From positions 1,426,001 through 1,490,000 of the forward strand of contig MU270022.1 in the NCBI GenBank assembly GCA_021432635.1: a stretch of DNA of 64,000 bases, written 5' to 3'. Positions 12,359 through 22,871 of the stretch are shown here, piece after piece; the stretch's first letter is position 1; every line of letters begins with the position of its first letter. The position numbers were made by a program, and so were the translations under genes. The notes under the pieces are model-generated. The model saw only the letters and a program-made list of their open reading frames with translations. It made no database searches and was not told where the DNA came from. The DNA is from Thozetella sp. PMI_491. Taxonomy: Eukaryota > Ascomycota > Sordariomycetes > Chaetosphaeriales > Chaetosphaeriaceae.

Positions 12359-14182
12359 CTACTGGTCCGAATCGTCGGATTGGCCCTCTGCCAAAAGATC
12401 ATATGAAGCGAACCGCCTCGGGGGAACATTTCTGCTAAAGAGGATATCGAGTTCCTCAAAGGTGCGGCCACGGCTCTCGGGCAGGCGAAACCAACACCAT
12501 ATGTAGCAGACGATGCTTATCGCGCCAAAGAAGAAGCCCGTCTTGCCGCGCCAGTCGGCCTGGTCGCTGGTGAGCATGTATGGCAAGGCAAAGGTGAAGA
12601 CGACGCCCGCCAGCGCCTGCACAGCCGTGGCCACGGCGATAGTCCGAGCCCGCAGCCGGGTTGCCGATATCTCAGATATGATGACGAAGCAAATGGGCCC
12701 GACGGTCATCTGGTATATCAGGGTCCAGAAGTCCAGTAAAGAAGCCTGGGCCCAGACGACAGCAGACTGGCTTCGGCCAAAGTCAAGAACGCCGATGACG
12801 AACAAGATTACGGTCATCAGGGCTAGCCCGTTGTTGTAGATGGTCCGCCGCCCCCACTTTCCCCAGGTTAGCGATCGGTCTAAAGGAGACCCCAAGTCAT
12901 ATATTGGTCCAAGGGGGCTAGGGAGGGCCATACATAGTTGATCAAGACCCACGAAACACACGTTCCGACAAACCCCAGCACCACGTTCACGATTCCCACT
13001 ACGCAAAATATAGGTCAGCGATCCCCATCTAGGCAAGCGCCTGCTAGAGCAGCGGAAGGGATACTCACTCATGAAGGCATCGGCCGAGTCCAGCCCGGCC
13101 ATCTCGAAGAAGAAGTTGGCATAGCCGATCAGCGGGTTTCCTGCAACGACTTGAATCAGATACACCATAACCGAGATCTCAGTGCGCAGGAGATTGGCGT
13201 CGCTGAAGCAGTCCATGTAGGTCGTCGTCTCGGTCAGTTCCCGCTCTAAGCGATCAGTGTGCTGGATCATGGCAAGATGCTGATCGACGTCAAGCTGATA
13301 TTTGGGCGAGGCGAGGCGGGCCAGCGCAGCACGGGCGTCGTCGTCGCGTCCCTTACGCACGAGCCAGTAAGGGCTTTCGGGCGCAAAGGCCAGGCCGATC
13401 AGCAGGGCGGCGGGCCAGATCCACTGGATGGCAAACAGGGCCTTGTAAGCGCCCTCATCCAGCCGGTTTTCAAATGCAGCGCAGCTGGCCTGGGCGATGA
13501 ATTGGCCGACGACGAAGGCCAGATTGACAGCGGCGGCCAGCACGCCACGGAGTGCCAGCGGACAGACCTCGGAAGCGTAGGTGGGGGCGACCACGACGTA
13601 GAAGCCGTACGCGAGCCCGCCCAGGACCTCGCCGGCACACAACATCTCGATCGACGTCGAGAAATACTGGACGAATACAAAGGCGACGGACCAGACGCAG
13701 CACAGCGCCAGCGTGACGCGCCTGCCGAGGCTCTCGAGCGGGTAGTCACATGCAAGGGCACCCAGCACCTGTCCAACAGGGCTCCCCTGTTGACATGGTC
13801 GGATCAGCACGCAGTAGACGCGTTATGGGTGCGAGAGAGAGCATCAGGGAGAACGTACCATGCCGAGCGCAGTCTGCCAGCCAGCAGAGATGATGTAGTG
13901 GCCGTCGTGCTCGTAGCCGAAGCGGCGCTGAAACGCCGGGAGCGCGTATAGCGACGTCACCAGCTGGGCGTCGAAGCCGGCCATGACAACGGCGAGGGAG
14001 AAGAGCAGCGACCACAACACGGCATACGGGTGCCGCTTCACGGCGTTCCAGAAGCTGAGGTCGTGCTCCGACGCCGTGATGTCGCGTATCGCCGCATCGA
14101 GGCCAGGCCGACGCAGGCCATCGGCTTCGCGCGCCAGCAGCGGCTCGCGCTCGCCAGAGTTGGGGTCCGCCAGTGCCGGCAT
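12359..14182 (-). CDS. MFS sugar transporter, alpha-glucoside permease-like
   Basis: Plasma-membrane proton/sugar symporter of the sugar porter family, about 534 residues. Proposed exons are 14182-13859, 13786-13069, 12998-12934 and 12856-12359. Family marks include 'AGFDAQLVTSLYALPAF' in helix 1, 'GRR' after helix 2, 'PESPYWLVRKGR' after helix 6, 'INYWGRRTIY' after helix 8 (restored only if the third intron ends at AAAG just before TGGGGG; it carries a GCTAAC branch site), and 'PESRGRTFEELD' at the C-terminus. The frame is open well upstream of 14182, but the ATG at 14182 gives the usual short charged N-tail. It is divergent from the aldoxime dehydratase gene, 725 bases away. Maltose/alpha-glucoside-type permeases are the closest resemblance; the substrate is not certain. 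Confidence 0.85.
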
Positions 14183-14907
14183 CGCTATCTGGCGCTCCTC
14201 TGGGCTCGGGGTGTGTGGCGTATGTTCATCCGCGAAGCGGGCAGGCGAGCAGGCGAGCAGGCGGTTAGGGCACGTGGTCTTCCGACGTCGTCGGGATAAA
14301 GTTGGGGTTCTGGGGGTGCACTGACGGACCTTGGCGTTCCCGGGTGTTCCGGCCAGATTAGAGGCGCAGGGCCCGAGTGGGAGTGGGTCCGGGGGCCTCC
14401 CCAACAGGGGATTGCCCCCCCAGAAGAGGGCGCATTTTACTCCCACAACGGCCAACGTGCCACCGCCTCCGGAAAAAGACAGTGGAAAGGGCGTTGTCAA
14501 GCCGGCGAGCCCGCAGTCCGACCCCACGCCATGAGATGTCCATAGATGGCAACTCAAATGCCGGCGCCATCTCCACTGCTTTCGCTAGATCAACCTGGCC
14601 TGTCGATGCGGGCACAGGTGCTTACTGTGCCCAGTCACCGTCTTGCTAGCGCCATTATCTTGATGTTAGGTAACAGGTTGTGGTAGGCCGGTTACCCCTC
14701 AATTTAGCAGTCTCCATCTTCCCGAGCTCGTGCCGAACTTTGGTGGTTCAAACAGACAGCGCTGCAAAGGAGCATATGCAACATCTACAACTCCCTTCCT
14801 CCATAAACAAGCATTTTAATGAGGCTCCTTGTTTACTGAACTCGGCCGGGGGCCCAGCACCTCCTGTCACCTTTTGTTCCGTCCTTGGGTGCTAGCCATC
14901 TTGAACT
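14183..14907. promoter_or_regulatory. Divergent promoter, transporter / aldoxime dehydratase
   Basis: 725 bases separate the start codons of two divergent genes, so the region should drive both. I did not find a clear TATA box or a repeated regulator site. The transporter's open frame continues into this region but is not needed for the protein. Confidence 0.45.
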
Positions 14908-15999
14908 ATGTCTTGCCCAGCACGCATCTACCCACTGCGAAAGCCTGCAAACCATCAACAGCCCGTCCCAAGGTGGCAGGTTGTGCTTCCAAAAAACACG
15001 ACCCATGTTTACACGGCCTACATCGGCGTGCAGCAACGCTCCGATGACCAGGCCGCAGCACAGGCATGTGACCAGGTCGTGAAGGCAATACTTGCATGGC
15101 TGGCGACGGATGACGGGCCATCTGCCTCCGAGTTTTTTACTGTTGTTGATGGGAGCGATGTGATTGATACGGCAGTTTGGGTATGCTACTGGACGGAGGC
15201 AGACAAGTACGAGCGCAGCACCGAGGCGCTGTCGATCCACGAAATCTACCAGCAGCTTGCCGCTCCAGGCCACAGCTGGGTAGGAATATGGCGCGAGAGT
15301 TTCGTGACAGAGGCCTTGCGGCTTGAAACGAACCACTCTGGTCTCGATTACCTCCCTGGTCTAGCCAGGTTGCCCGGCGCCAGCACCGAGGAGCACACGC
15401 TTGCAACCTACTGGGGTGCTGCGAGGGACCGAATTCCTGACTCTGCCTATGACCTATTTCCACCAGCCAAGGAAGTGTCTCTTCCAGAATCAGCTCCGGT
15501 TGGCAAAGAGCAGTATCTTGTGGGCACGAATCCTGAAAACCTTGTTCACATCCGATCTGGCCAATTCTGGGAGAACTGCGGCCCGGAGGAGGTGAAGGCA
15601 TACGAGTCGAAACTCGAGCCGACACTTCTGGCTGGTTTGGGGTATCTTTGGGACAACCCGCGCGAGACTGGTGCGTATGGTCTGCGTTACCTCAGGAATG
15701 CCGATCCCACCGAGCCCACCGAGCCTGCCTCGCAACCGCGCAAAGAGACGTGTGGTGCCGGCTTCTTCGCGAGCCTCGAGACACTCGAGGAGTGGGCCAA
15801 GCAGCACCGCTCGCATCTTGCCATCTACCGTGGCGCCTTAGCGCACTATAAGGTGTTTGGTGACACCCGCCGGCTGCGGACGTGGCATGAGGTATCAGTT
15901 TTGAGAGCCGGCGATGCTCGGTTTGAGTATGTCAATTGTGTGCCGAGGACCGGCGTGATTGGATGTATCGCGCTTGATATCCGTGACCAGGATGTATAA
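14908..15999 (+). CDS. Haem-containing aldoxime dehydratase
   Basis: Member of the phenylacetaldoxime dehydratase (Oxd) family, which uses ferrous haem bound directly to the aldoxime to form a nitrile and water. Single exon, 363 residues, close to the family's usual 350-380. The C-terminal signature 'LEEWAKQHRSHLAIY' is clear and contains His300 and His303; one of these likely corresponds to the proximal haem ligand. 'LRTWHEVSVL' contains His327, the candidate distal catalytic His. The early block 'HVYTAYIGVQQR' and the middle 'DYLPGLARLPGASTEEHTLATYWGAARDRIPDS' region also fit. No signal peptide is seen, so it should be cytosolic. It sits between a sugar-type transporter and an aldo/keto reductase with a bZIP gene beyond; the natural aldoxime is unknown. 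Confidence 0.9.
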   Translation: MSCPARIYPLRKPANHQQPVPRWQVVLPKNTTHVYTAYIGVQQRSDDQAAAQACDQVVKAILAWLATDDGPSASEFFTVVDGSDVIDTAVWVCYWTEADKYERSTEALSIHEIYQQLAAPGHSWVGIWRESFVTEALRLETNHSGLDYLPGLARLPGASTEEHTLATYWGAARDRIPDSAYDLFPPAKEVSLPESAPVGKEQYLVGTNPENLVHIRSGQFWENCGPEEVKAYESKLEPTLLAGLGYLWDNPRETGAYGLRYLRNADPTEPTEPASQPRKETCGAGFFASLETLEEWAKQHRSHLAIYRGALAHYKVFGDTRRLRTWHEVSVLRAGDARFEYVNCVPRTGVIGCIALDIRDQDV

Positions 16000-16167
16000 T
16001 GGGGTTGTAATGCCATCGAATTGGAGCCTTCTCCGTGTAGATATAGAGGGTATACGCTCTCCTTAGCGAAGCGGCTGGAAAGCACCCAAGCCACCACATT
16101 TCTTTACTTCTAAATCGGACATTGGGTGTTTTAGTACTTCGTGAAACAGATGAACCTCAGATATATT

Positions 16168-17329
16168 CTAGGGGTTTCCTATCAGAATTGACCCAATTGC
16201 CAGAGAACTACTCGAAGCCGCCAGAAGCTTCCTGAGGGCTCGGAGATTGTCTCTCTCAGCATCGTCCTTGACCATATCCCACAGCTCATCTATGCGCTGG
16301 ACGACCCAGTCCTCCAAACCGCCTTTCTCCAGCTCGACCAGGGTTTCCTCCAGCTGTTCCGCTGAGGCGGCGCCGACAATCATCTCATCGCCGAGCGCCC
16401 CATTGAGCGTGGAGTGATAGCACACCCAACGGTACGCGAGCCCGACTCTGCTTACACCTGATTTCTCAGAGAGTTTCCCAAACTCCTCAAGCATGCGCAT
16501 ATAAGACGGCTTGAAGTAGATGGCCCGGTACATCTGCCCGACCAAAGTCGTCGGAGCCCAGCTGCCATGGCCCTCACTGATGTACTCTGGCGTCTTGGCC
16601 AGAAACCCAGCCGCCATCGGCGAATAGGCCTGGATCGAGAAGCCCAGCTCGCGGAGTGTCGGGAATAGCTCGGATTCGTTGCGCCGGATGGCGATACTGT
16701 AGCTGCTCTGGTACACGCTCGGCAGCACGTAATTCTTAGACTTGGCGTAGTCATAGAGGGTCCGGACCTGGTCGACGCTGAAGTTTGACAGACCAAGTTT
16801 CTCGAACTTGCCCTCCTCGTACAGCTTCTGGAGAGCACTCGTTTGGTCCTCCGCTGAGACCGTCTCATCTGGGCTGTGAAGGAAGTATACTCGGACCTAG
16901 GTTGATAGAACACACAGCTTAGTTCGGCCCTATTCCCGGCGTGCTTTTATCAGCTTTCTCACTCTGTCCAGTTTCAACGCCTCGAGGCTGGCTTTAGCAT
17001 TCTCAAGAATCTTAGAGCCTGCCCCGGAACCCACAAACATGCCGCTGGCTCCCTTGGTATCGATTGTGAACTCGGGAACGAGCGACATCTTTCCAATGGT
17101 CGCTTCCGACTCGCCATTTCCCTAGATTATACCGTTATTGACACCGCCGTGCCGCAGGGGAGTCTCAGACGGGACTTACATAAATTCTGGCTGTGTCCAG
17201 ATGTTTGACGCCATGCTTCCGTGCCACAGCTAAGATAGCATTCACATGTTCCTCCCCATTCTCCTGACTTAGGGACCAAGTATGGGTGCCTAGGGCTAAG
17301 CCGGGGGCCATATTCTTGGTTGCAGCCAT
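16168..17329 (-). CDS. Aldo/keto reductase, AKR7-like
   Basis: NADPH-dependent carbonyl reductase related to aflatoxin-aldehyde-reductase (AKR7) type enzymes; 345 residues from exons 17329-17180, 17121-16963 and 16896-16168. The catalytic tetrad is complete: Asp45 and Tyr50 in 'LDTARIY', Lys73 in 'TIDTKGASG', His110 in 'VYFLHSPDE'. 'LSNFSVDQV' and 'YSPMAAGFL' are further family blocks. All three exons join in phase 0. The C-terminal 'ILIGNP' extends slightly beyond the usual end. It converges on the aldoxime dehydratase gene, with only 168 bases between stop codons, and is divergent from the bZIP gene. If the cluster handles aldoximes, this enzyme could reduce the related aldehyde; that is inference. 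Confidence 0.9.
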
Positions 17330-17819
17330 ATCTGTTTCTTGAGGAGATTAATGTAAGCTGCAATTGCGTAGGTCAACGACCTTGTGCTAAGCTAGGACAG
17401 CTGAAGGCCACGCCGTTCCGCTCTGGTGATGCTACGGAAGGGATAACGAGCTCTTTTAAACATGACGATCGTTGAAGCAAAGCTGTAATTTCACCTTGCA
17501 CCATCCAATTCCTCCTTTCACACGCACACGGTATCTCTACCTCGACCATGTTGTCAGACTACGGTCTCGAGACGCGAGCAAGCGTGAAAGCAAGGGCAAC
17601 TTTTCCTAATTAGGACATGGCAGACAAATAATTTGTCTATCTGGTGCCAGTTCTGAATTGTCAGCATCGACCCGTTACTGCTGACAAAGCACTTGCTGGA
17701 TAAAACGGCTCAAGAGATTATGCTATCCTCCCTAGACAAATTTTAGGTAAAGAGGAAACGAAAGTTTGTCTGCCTCGACAAAATCGGAACTGCACTAACA
17801 ACGGGCGACTATCAGAAGC
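17330..17819. promoter_or_regulatory. Divergent promoter, AKR / bZIP
   Basis: 490 bases between two divergent start codons. It should contain control sites for both the reductase and the bZIP regulator, an arrangement often seen when a factor controls itself and a neighbour. The ATTTGTCTATC/ AAAGTTTGTCTGCC words at about 17631 and 17760 share TTTGTCT but are too short to call an operator. Confidence 0.4.
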
Positions 17820-19387
17820 ATGGCCTCTAATGGTGGGGTTGGCGGCCAACAGGCTCCGAGACGCAAGAACCCGGTCGGCCGTCCTCCTATGCAAGATTTG
17901 GCGCAAGACCCATCAGACGAGGTGGTAAGTGTGACCCTGTTGTTTCGAATGCCCAGAAGGTTGAACTATGGCTTCTGCTGGCCTCTCAGTCGCGGAGGAC
18001 GCGCATGCGCTTGTCCCAGCGGGCATATCGACAACGCCGACAAACGAAGTTAAGCTCAGCACAGCAGAGAGCCGCACGGATGGAAGCGGCGCTGGACAAA
18101 GTCGTTGAGTCGTTCAGTGAGTTGCACAGTTTCGCGACCAGTGCGATTGCCGGCCGGAATTCGGTAGATGTGGCGCTCCAACTCAGTCGAACTGCTCTGG
18201 ACATCGCCAGGGTCGCCTCCGAGGCGAAGCAAGACTACAGCGACGGCGCCGCCAGTTATGGCGGCTGCTCCTACACGCCGGACCGCGAGATCGGCACTGT
18301 AAGAAGAGGAAAGCCTAATATCGACAGCAACGACGGCCCTTCGAAGATAGCCAGAGGGCCAAATACGGGAAGGCCTCAGGCGATGTCGCCCGCCTCCGAC
18401 CAGAGCGGAACGGAACTAGTGGACACCGGAAATCCAATCCAGGCTGCGATCACGGCGCGCCTAGCAACGGCCTGCACTATGCAAGCTTTTCGCTACATGG
18501 TGTTGGCACCGCATATCCTCGCAGAGACGCTTCTGCCCATCCTATGGCCCGCCGGGAGAGGGGAAGTACCGGAGCTGATGACCAGCGCCATCTACGATCT
18601 AACGTTTCGGGGTGTCAATACGCAGAGAGCACAGAATGGTGCCACTAGGGACAGGATACTTCCCAAAATGTATCGTGTTGTGGAAGGAGGCGCCTCGGCT
18701 CCTCTACCGCGGGCATCACCGCCATTCCTACAACGGATACACTTCGGTCGCACGCGCACCCAAGTTTTAACCATCATACCAGAACTCCAGGGCGACTGGC
18801 TCGAGGCCCAAGATGTGCGGGAATACCTCGAGTCCATGGGCATCCGTGTTCCGGCCAGCTCACTTGAAAATACGACTAGCACAGCCGGCCCGAAAGATCT
18901 AGCCATCCAACATGTATCGCGTTCCAATCCAGACCGACAGAAAGCGTCCGAGGCTAGCGATGGAGAGCTGGAGTGGTACCGGCCCTCGGCCTACGAACGC
19001 TTTCCACGGACACCCGAAGGTCACAACGCCTGGCGCAACAGCAGCGCAGCGGCACTTATTGCAAGCGAGCAGGACTTGTCAGTGTTCGGCATGCCGGTGG
19101 TTGGATCAACTAGTCCTCCATCCAGTACCCTTACAGGGCTGCAGTCGCTCGTTTATCCACCCAGCGCCGAGGAGACGATCGACTTAACCCCTCGAGGGCC
19201 TCCTAGCCGGCCCGGACCGACCGCTATGGCTGAATCGGCCGACGAGGCGTGCGCCAAGATAACCATTGACCTAGACTTGCTAGTGCAGAAGATGGCCTCA
19301 AGTGCCGTATGCATCGGCCCAGCCCCGGGAATACGCAAAGAGGATGTCGACCGGGCTCTCAGAGAGTCAATTCTGGTGCTTGCCTAG
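17820..19387 (+). CDS. bZIP-type transcription factor
   Basis: Nuclear regulator of 500 residues from exons 17820-17924 and 17990-19387. The intron (65 bases) interrupts the basic region: only after splicing does 'SRRTRMRLSQRAYRQRRQTK' read through, the form common in fungal bZIP proteins with an RLxQRAYRxR core. A short amphipathic stretch 'RAARMEAALDKVVESFSEL' follows as a leucine-zipper-like coiled coil, shorter than in Yap factors. The remaining 400 residues include a conserved-looking block around 'ATACTMQAFRYMVLAPH' and 'ALRESILVLA' at the end, typical of large fungal bZIPs whose C-terminal part has no assigned function. It is divergent from the aldo/keto reductase, so it is a candidate local regulator of the aldoxime dehydratase block. 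Confidence 0.8.
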
Positions 19388-19780
19388 ACGACGGCCATAT
19401 TTTGCCATCCGATCCATCTCTGGGCGGTCCAATAATTAGTCTTGCGTACAGCGAAGGTAATCGCGAAGTGCTTAGGAGCATTTAATTGCGGCACAGGGTG
19501 GTCAGAAGCATTGACACGTAGCTCCGCTATTCCATTGCGCAGCTACGCTGCCAGCTAGTGTAGTACAGCCGAGAACCTAGACTCCCGAGGATACCATACA
19601 CTAAGGTCGCGCAATGGAGCCACTCACAGCAGGCTCCAGTTTCTGTCCATTTTCTGAAGAACAGTCGCTCGAAACAGGGGTATATTGGTATCCATACATT
19701 ATCCAGACAGCGGTGTATTCATAACATGAACTCTCTCGGCCGGCATGCCGCTGGCCGCTACGGCGCATTGCTTCCCGTCC
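19388..19780. other. Convergent spacer
   Basis: About 390 bases between the bZIP gene (+) and LITAF-domain gene (-), probably both 3' ends. It contains a separated 10-base inverted repeat, listed on its own. Confidence 0.5.
19531..19618. repeat. Inverted repeat, 10-base arms
   Basis: TCCATTGCGC at 19531-19540 and its exact reverse complement at 19609-19618, separated by 68 bases. A stem is possible in the 3' region of either convergent transcript. Ten-base arms can occur by chance. Confidence 0.5.
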
Positions 19781-20530
19781 CTACGCTTCCTGGGCTGCAG
19801 GAAACCTGGAAACCTCCCTCAGGTGCTCGGGTGTGCCGTAGACTTCGGTCTCGTGTGCTGCCGTCCTCCTCGTGGCGACCTTGCGGTGGCAATTCGTGCA
19901 GTAGTGTTCGACGTCGTAACTCCACCCGCATAGATACGGGATCGCCGCGCCCACGAAGATGCCGATAAAGAAGCAGACGCCGCCCCAGACACTATTCGTA
20001 AATATTAGCACAGGGGACCAGGGTCAATGGGCGATGGTTTCCTGGGGGTCAAGAGGGGTATAAACGTACTGCGTGCACTGCGACGGCACCTTCTTTATCT
20101 CGGTGATGGCCTGGCGCTGGCAGAAGGAGCAGTCGATTCTGTCCGGCTGGTCCTGCAGGAGATGCAGCGGCGTTACGGTCCGAAATCCGCCCTGCGGCGC
20201 CTCGGTGGTCATGGCCGGTGTTGACGAGTATCCAGGTGCGGCTGGCTCCTCGGTCTCGGCGGCGATTTTGGTGTCGGCCACGTACTGGTCGGTATGTGTT
20301 GATTGGGACGCCATTCCCGGCGAGGGCACCGCGGCTGTGCTGGCAGGGCTCGGCATGGCATTGCCCGGGGCCAAGGTCTCCTTCTCCGAGTTGGCAGCCC
20401 GCTCGGGCGGCTCGTAAACAATCTTTTCCTCTGGGAATCGTGCCTCGGGCGCATTCTCGCCCTCCCCACGGATTGGAGCAAGCGCCGAGGGCTGCGGAGC
20501 CGTCGCCGCCGTCTCCTTCTCTGCCGACAT
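19781..20530 (-). CDS. LITAF-domain membrane-associated protein
   Basis: Protein of 223 residues from exons 20530-20070 and 19991-19781. The N-terminal 130 residues are low-complexity, rich in Pro, Ala, Glu and Ser and probably disordered. The C-terminal domain is a LITAF-type zinc domain: first knuckle 'DCSFCQRQ' (CxxC), then a hydrophobic segment 'GGVCFFIGIFVGAAIPYLC' that inserts into the cytoplasmic face of a membrane, then the second knuckle 'HYCTNCHRKVATR'. The intron lies between the two knuckles. Its donor GTACGT and acceptor ATAG restore a His codon in frame; without splicing the frame stops soon after. Animal LITAF proteins act at late endosomes and lysosomes; an endosomal role here is inference. 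The start at 20530 is the first ATG before the Glu/Ala-rich tail; an upstream in-frame ATG at 20608 exists. Confidence 0.8.
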
Positions 20531-22871
20531 GGCGGGGGGGGGTTGGTGGTGCGCAGGGAAGGGGAGATCCAAGACGCGCGCTGCTATGGGCGAGCTGGAG
20601 AAAAACAATGGGGAAAAAAAAGGGTGGGAGAAAGAGCGAAGGAAAGCGACGGGGTTAGAAGCTTCCCGCGCCGTTTCGTCACGTCATGGCACAGTATGGC
20701 ACAGCACCGCGCTTCCCCCGTGGCTGCGTCGTGGCTGCCTGAGGGTTACCTTTCTGGGGAGAGCGCCGCCCCAAAAAACCCCTGCTCAATTTTCGGATTG
20801 GCCCCGCCATCTCGTAAGTTTGGACTTCCAGACATCAGCCCGCAGATCAGGTTCCACCTCGGAATCCTTGGTTTCTTGTGGCCCACGAACTGGCGCCTCG
20901 AGCCGGCGCCGCTGCGCCTCAAGCGAGCGAACAAGAGAGGCACCATGTCGAGTAAGTCCTACGACACAATTGACCACGTAAATTTTTGGCCCCTCTTCCC
21001 TATGGATCTATCGCCTTGCGCCGGTCGGGGTTCTAGTCTGGCTAGGTTGGGTCACACTGCGGCGCTACAGAACTGCAAGATTAATTGTGGTTCGCGGGCA
21101 GCCAGAAGCGTGGCCTCCTACCCACGCCAGATTGGTGAATCCTAGGGTCAAAGCTTGGCAAATTTTGTATACTCGTATGGACGGGGTCTAGGCACCAGGA
21201 GCACAGGGGACCCCTGGCGTTGTTTCACATGAAACCTCCAGCTACTCGTGGATGCACCTATTCCGTACAGAGAGCACTACACGCCATCGGCTTGAGGCTC
21301 CAAGTCTGATGCTGTTTTGAGGGCATCAAGGACAACCAAACACTAGATTTAATGCATGCCTTGCCCTTAATACCTACCAAAAATATAGAGGCTTCATCTA
21401 GAACCGAATGCACTCCGTATCCGTATACCATCTCGGAATGCTCAGCCTATCACTGCGTGCGATGGACTGATAGCCACTGCAACCCCCAAAACGGATCCCT
21501 ACTTCCGAGTAAGGCGGCCATACGCATAAGGCTTGAGATCTCTTGCTGATCGAACTAGTTCGGCCTGTAGCTGCAGATGCAACCACATACGAAAGGCCAA
21601 GTCCGCCACCTGTGACTGACGCCAACCATTTGGCCAAATGGCGACGAATTAATTACCTAGCTGAAGAGCACAGATTCGACCTTGATGTACACGTTTGAGG
21701 TACTAGTTGCAAAATCCTGTGTGCCTCCGCCCTTTCGTATCTTTAGTTTGTCATAGGTCGGAGTTCGAAGTTTGGGAGCGCTCTTTACCTCCTACACAGC
21801 TCAAATATCGACCGAGTTTGGCATCCCGGGCTCCAAAACCTAATTCAGTGTTGGCTTGATCCTGTGGTCGTCACGTCAAGCAGGTTGAACCTTTGAAGTA
21901 AGGCTCAGTGCCATATCACCGCCAGAGCTGGCCTTGTAGACTTACTCTAGCCTATATGGCAGTATCTATCCGGAAATCTGGCCCGAGAATAGGAAAACAC
22001 GATAGGAGTAGCAAGGCCCCAGGCAAGAAGCGTGGTTACTGATCTCACATCTCCAATACGCTTCAAGATGGCTATTTTCCTGCCTTTACTTATGCTTCCT
22101 CCACAGGAGATGTCGTTATAGTCTAGAGAGGTCTCGCCTAGCCGAACTGGTTCATTTCGATATATATGCAATTTATAAACAAACGGAAACCACGAGAAGT
22201 AACCGGCTCGGCTAGTTACAAGCGAGGGAAACGTCCGTTTTCCATTAACGGAATACGCGATGTGCGGGTACGAGACTTTGGCTTGAGCTTATCCCCCAGG
22301 GGGTCACATTACACTAGAAATGATAACCGTACTGTGTTCTAAGTTGAACCTGGGGGGACCAATTTGTTAATATTTCCCGCCAAGTATTGCGTGCTCAAAT
22401 AACTCGAAAGCCACAAGGCGCTCATCAGCTAAGCTGACATTGCCGATTCGGTCTATCTGGCCTTACTTCGTACTTGAACATCTCGTCACAATTCGAGATG
22501 TTGAATGATGAGAATTAAACACCGTTCGAAATACGCTATTAAGTAAAAATTCCTCTCCCCGCTCCCCATGGTGGCTGCTTATAGTGAATATGTAACCTAG
22601 TCGAGTAAACGCGTTGCCTAGTTGAGCCCAGATGCCGGTTGGATTAATAACAGGGTAGTGTCACGATTACTCACGCTTTTGCATACTGCCCGAGGAGCAT
22701 CGGAGTATCGGACGCCCGTGTTACCACTAGTAAATTGCCGACAGAAGCTTCACATATTAATCTGCCCGATGACGCATTTAAATGCATGGCATCCCCCGCT
22801 GCTTGGGCGGACTCGGCAGCAAAGCCTAGGCGAGAAAGCGCAGAACACCAAACCAAACCCTCTATCTGTGA
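20531..22871. other. 2.3 kb gene-poor stretch
   Basis: The first 400 bases are GC-rich and are likely the promoter of the LITAF-domain gene. From about 21150 to 22600 the sequence is more AT-rich with only short frames and no transposon motif I recognise. The last 200 bases should be the promoter of the dienelactone-hydrolase-like gene. Confidence 0.45.

Noticed and set aside
13259-13951. 230-codon frame opposite the sugar transporter
   Set aside because: Shadow of the real gene on the other strand; the transporter motifs are unambiguous.
20303-21145. 280-codon frame opposite and beyond the LITAF gene
   Set aside because: Overlaps the LITAF exon on the other strand and has Arg-rich, low-information sequence with no domain.
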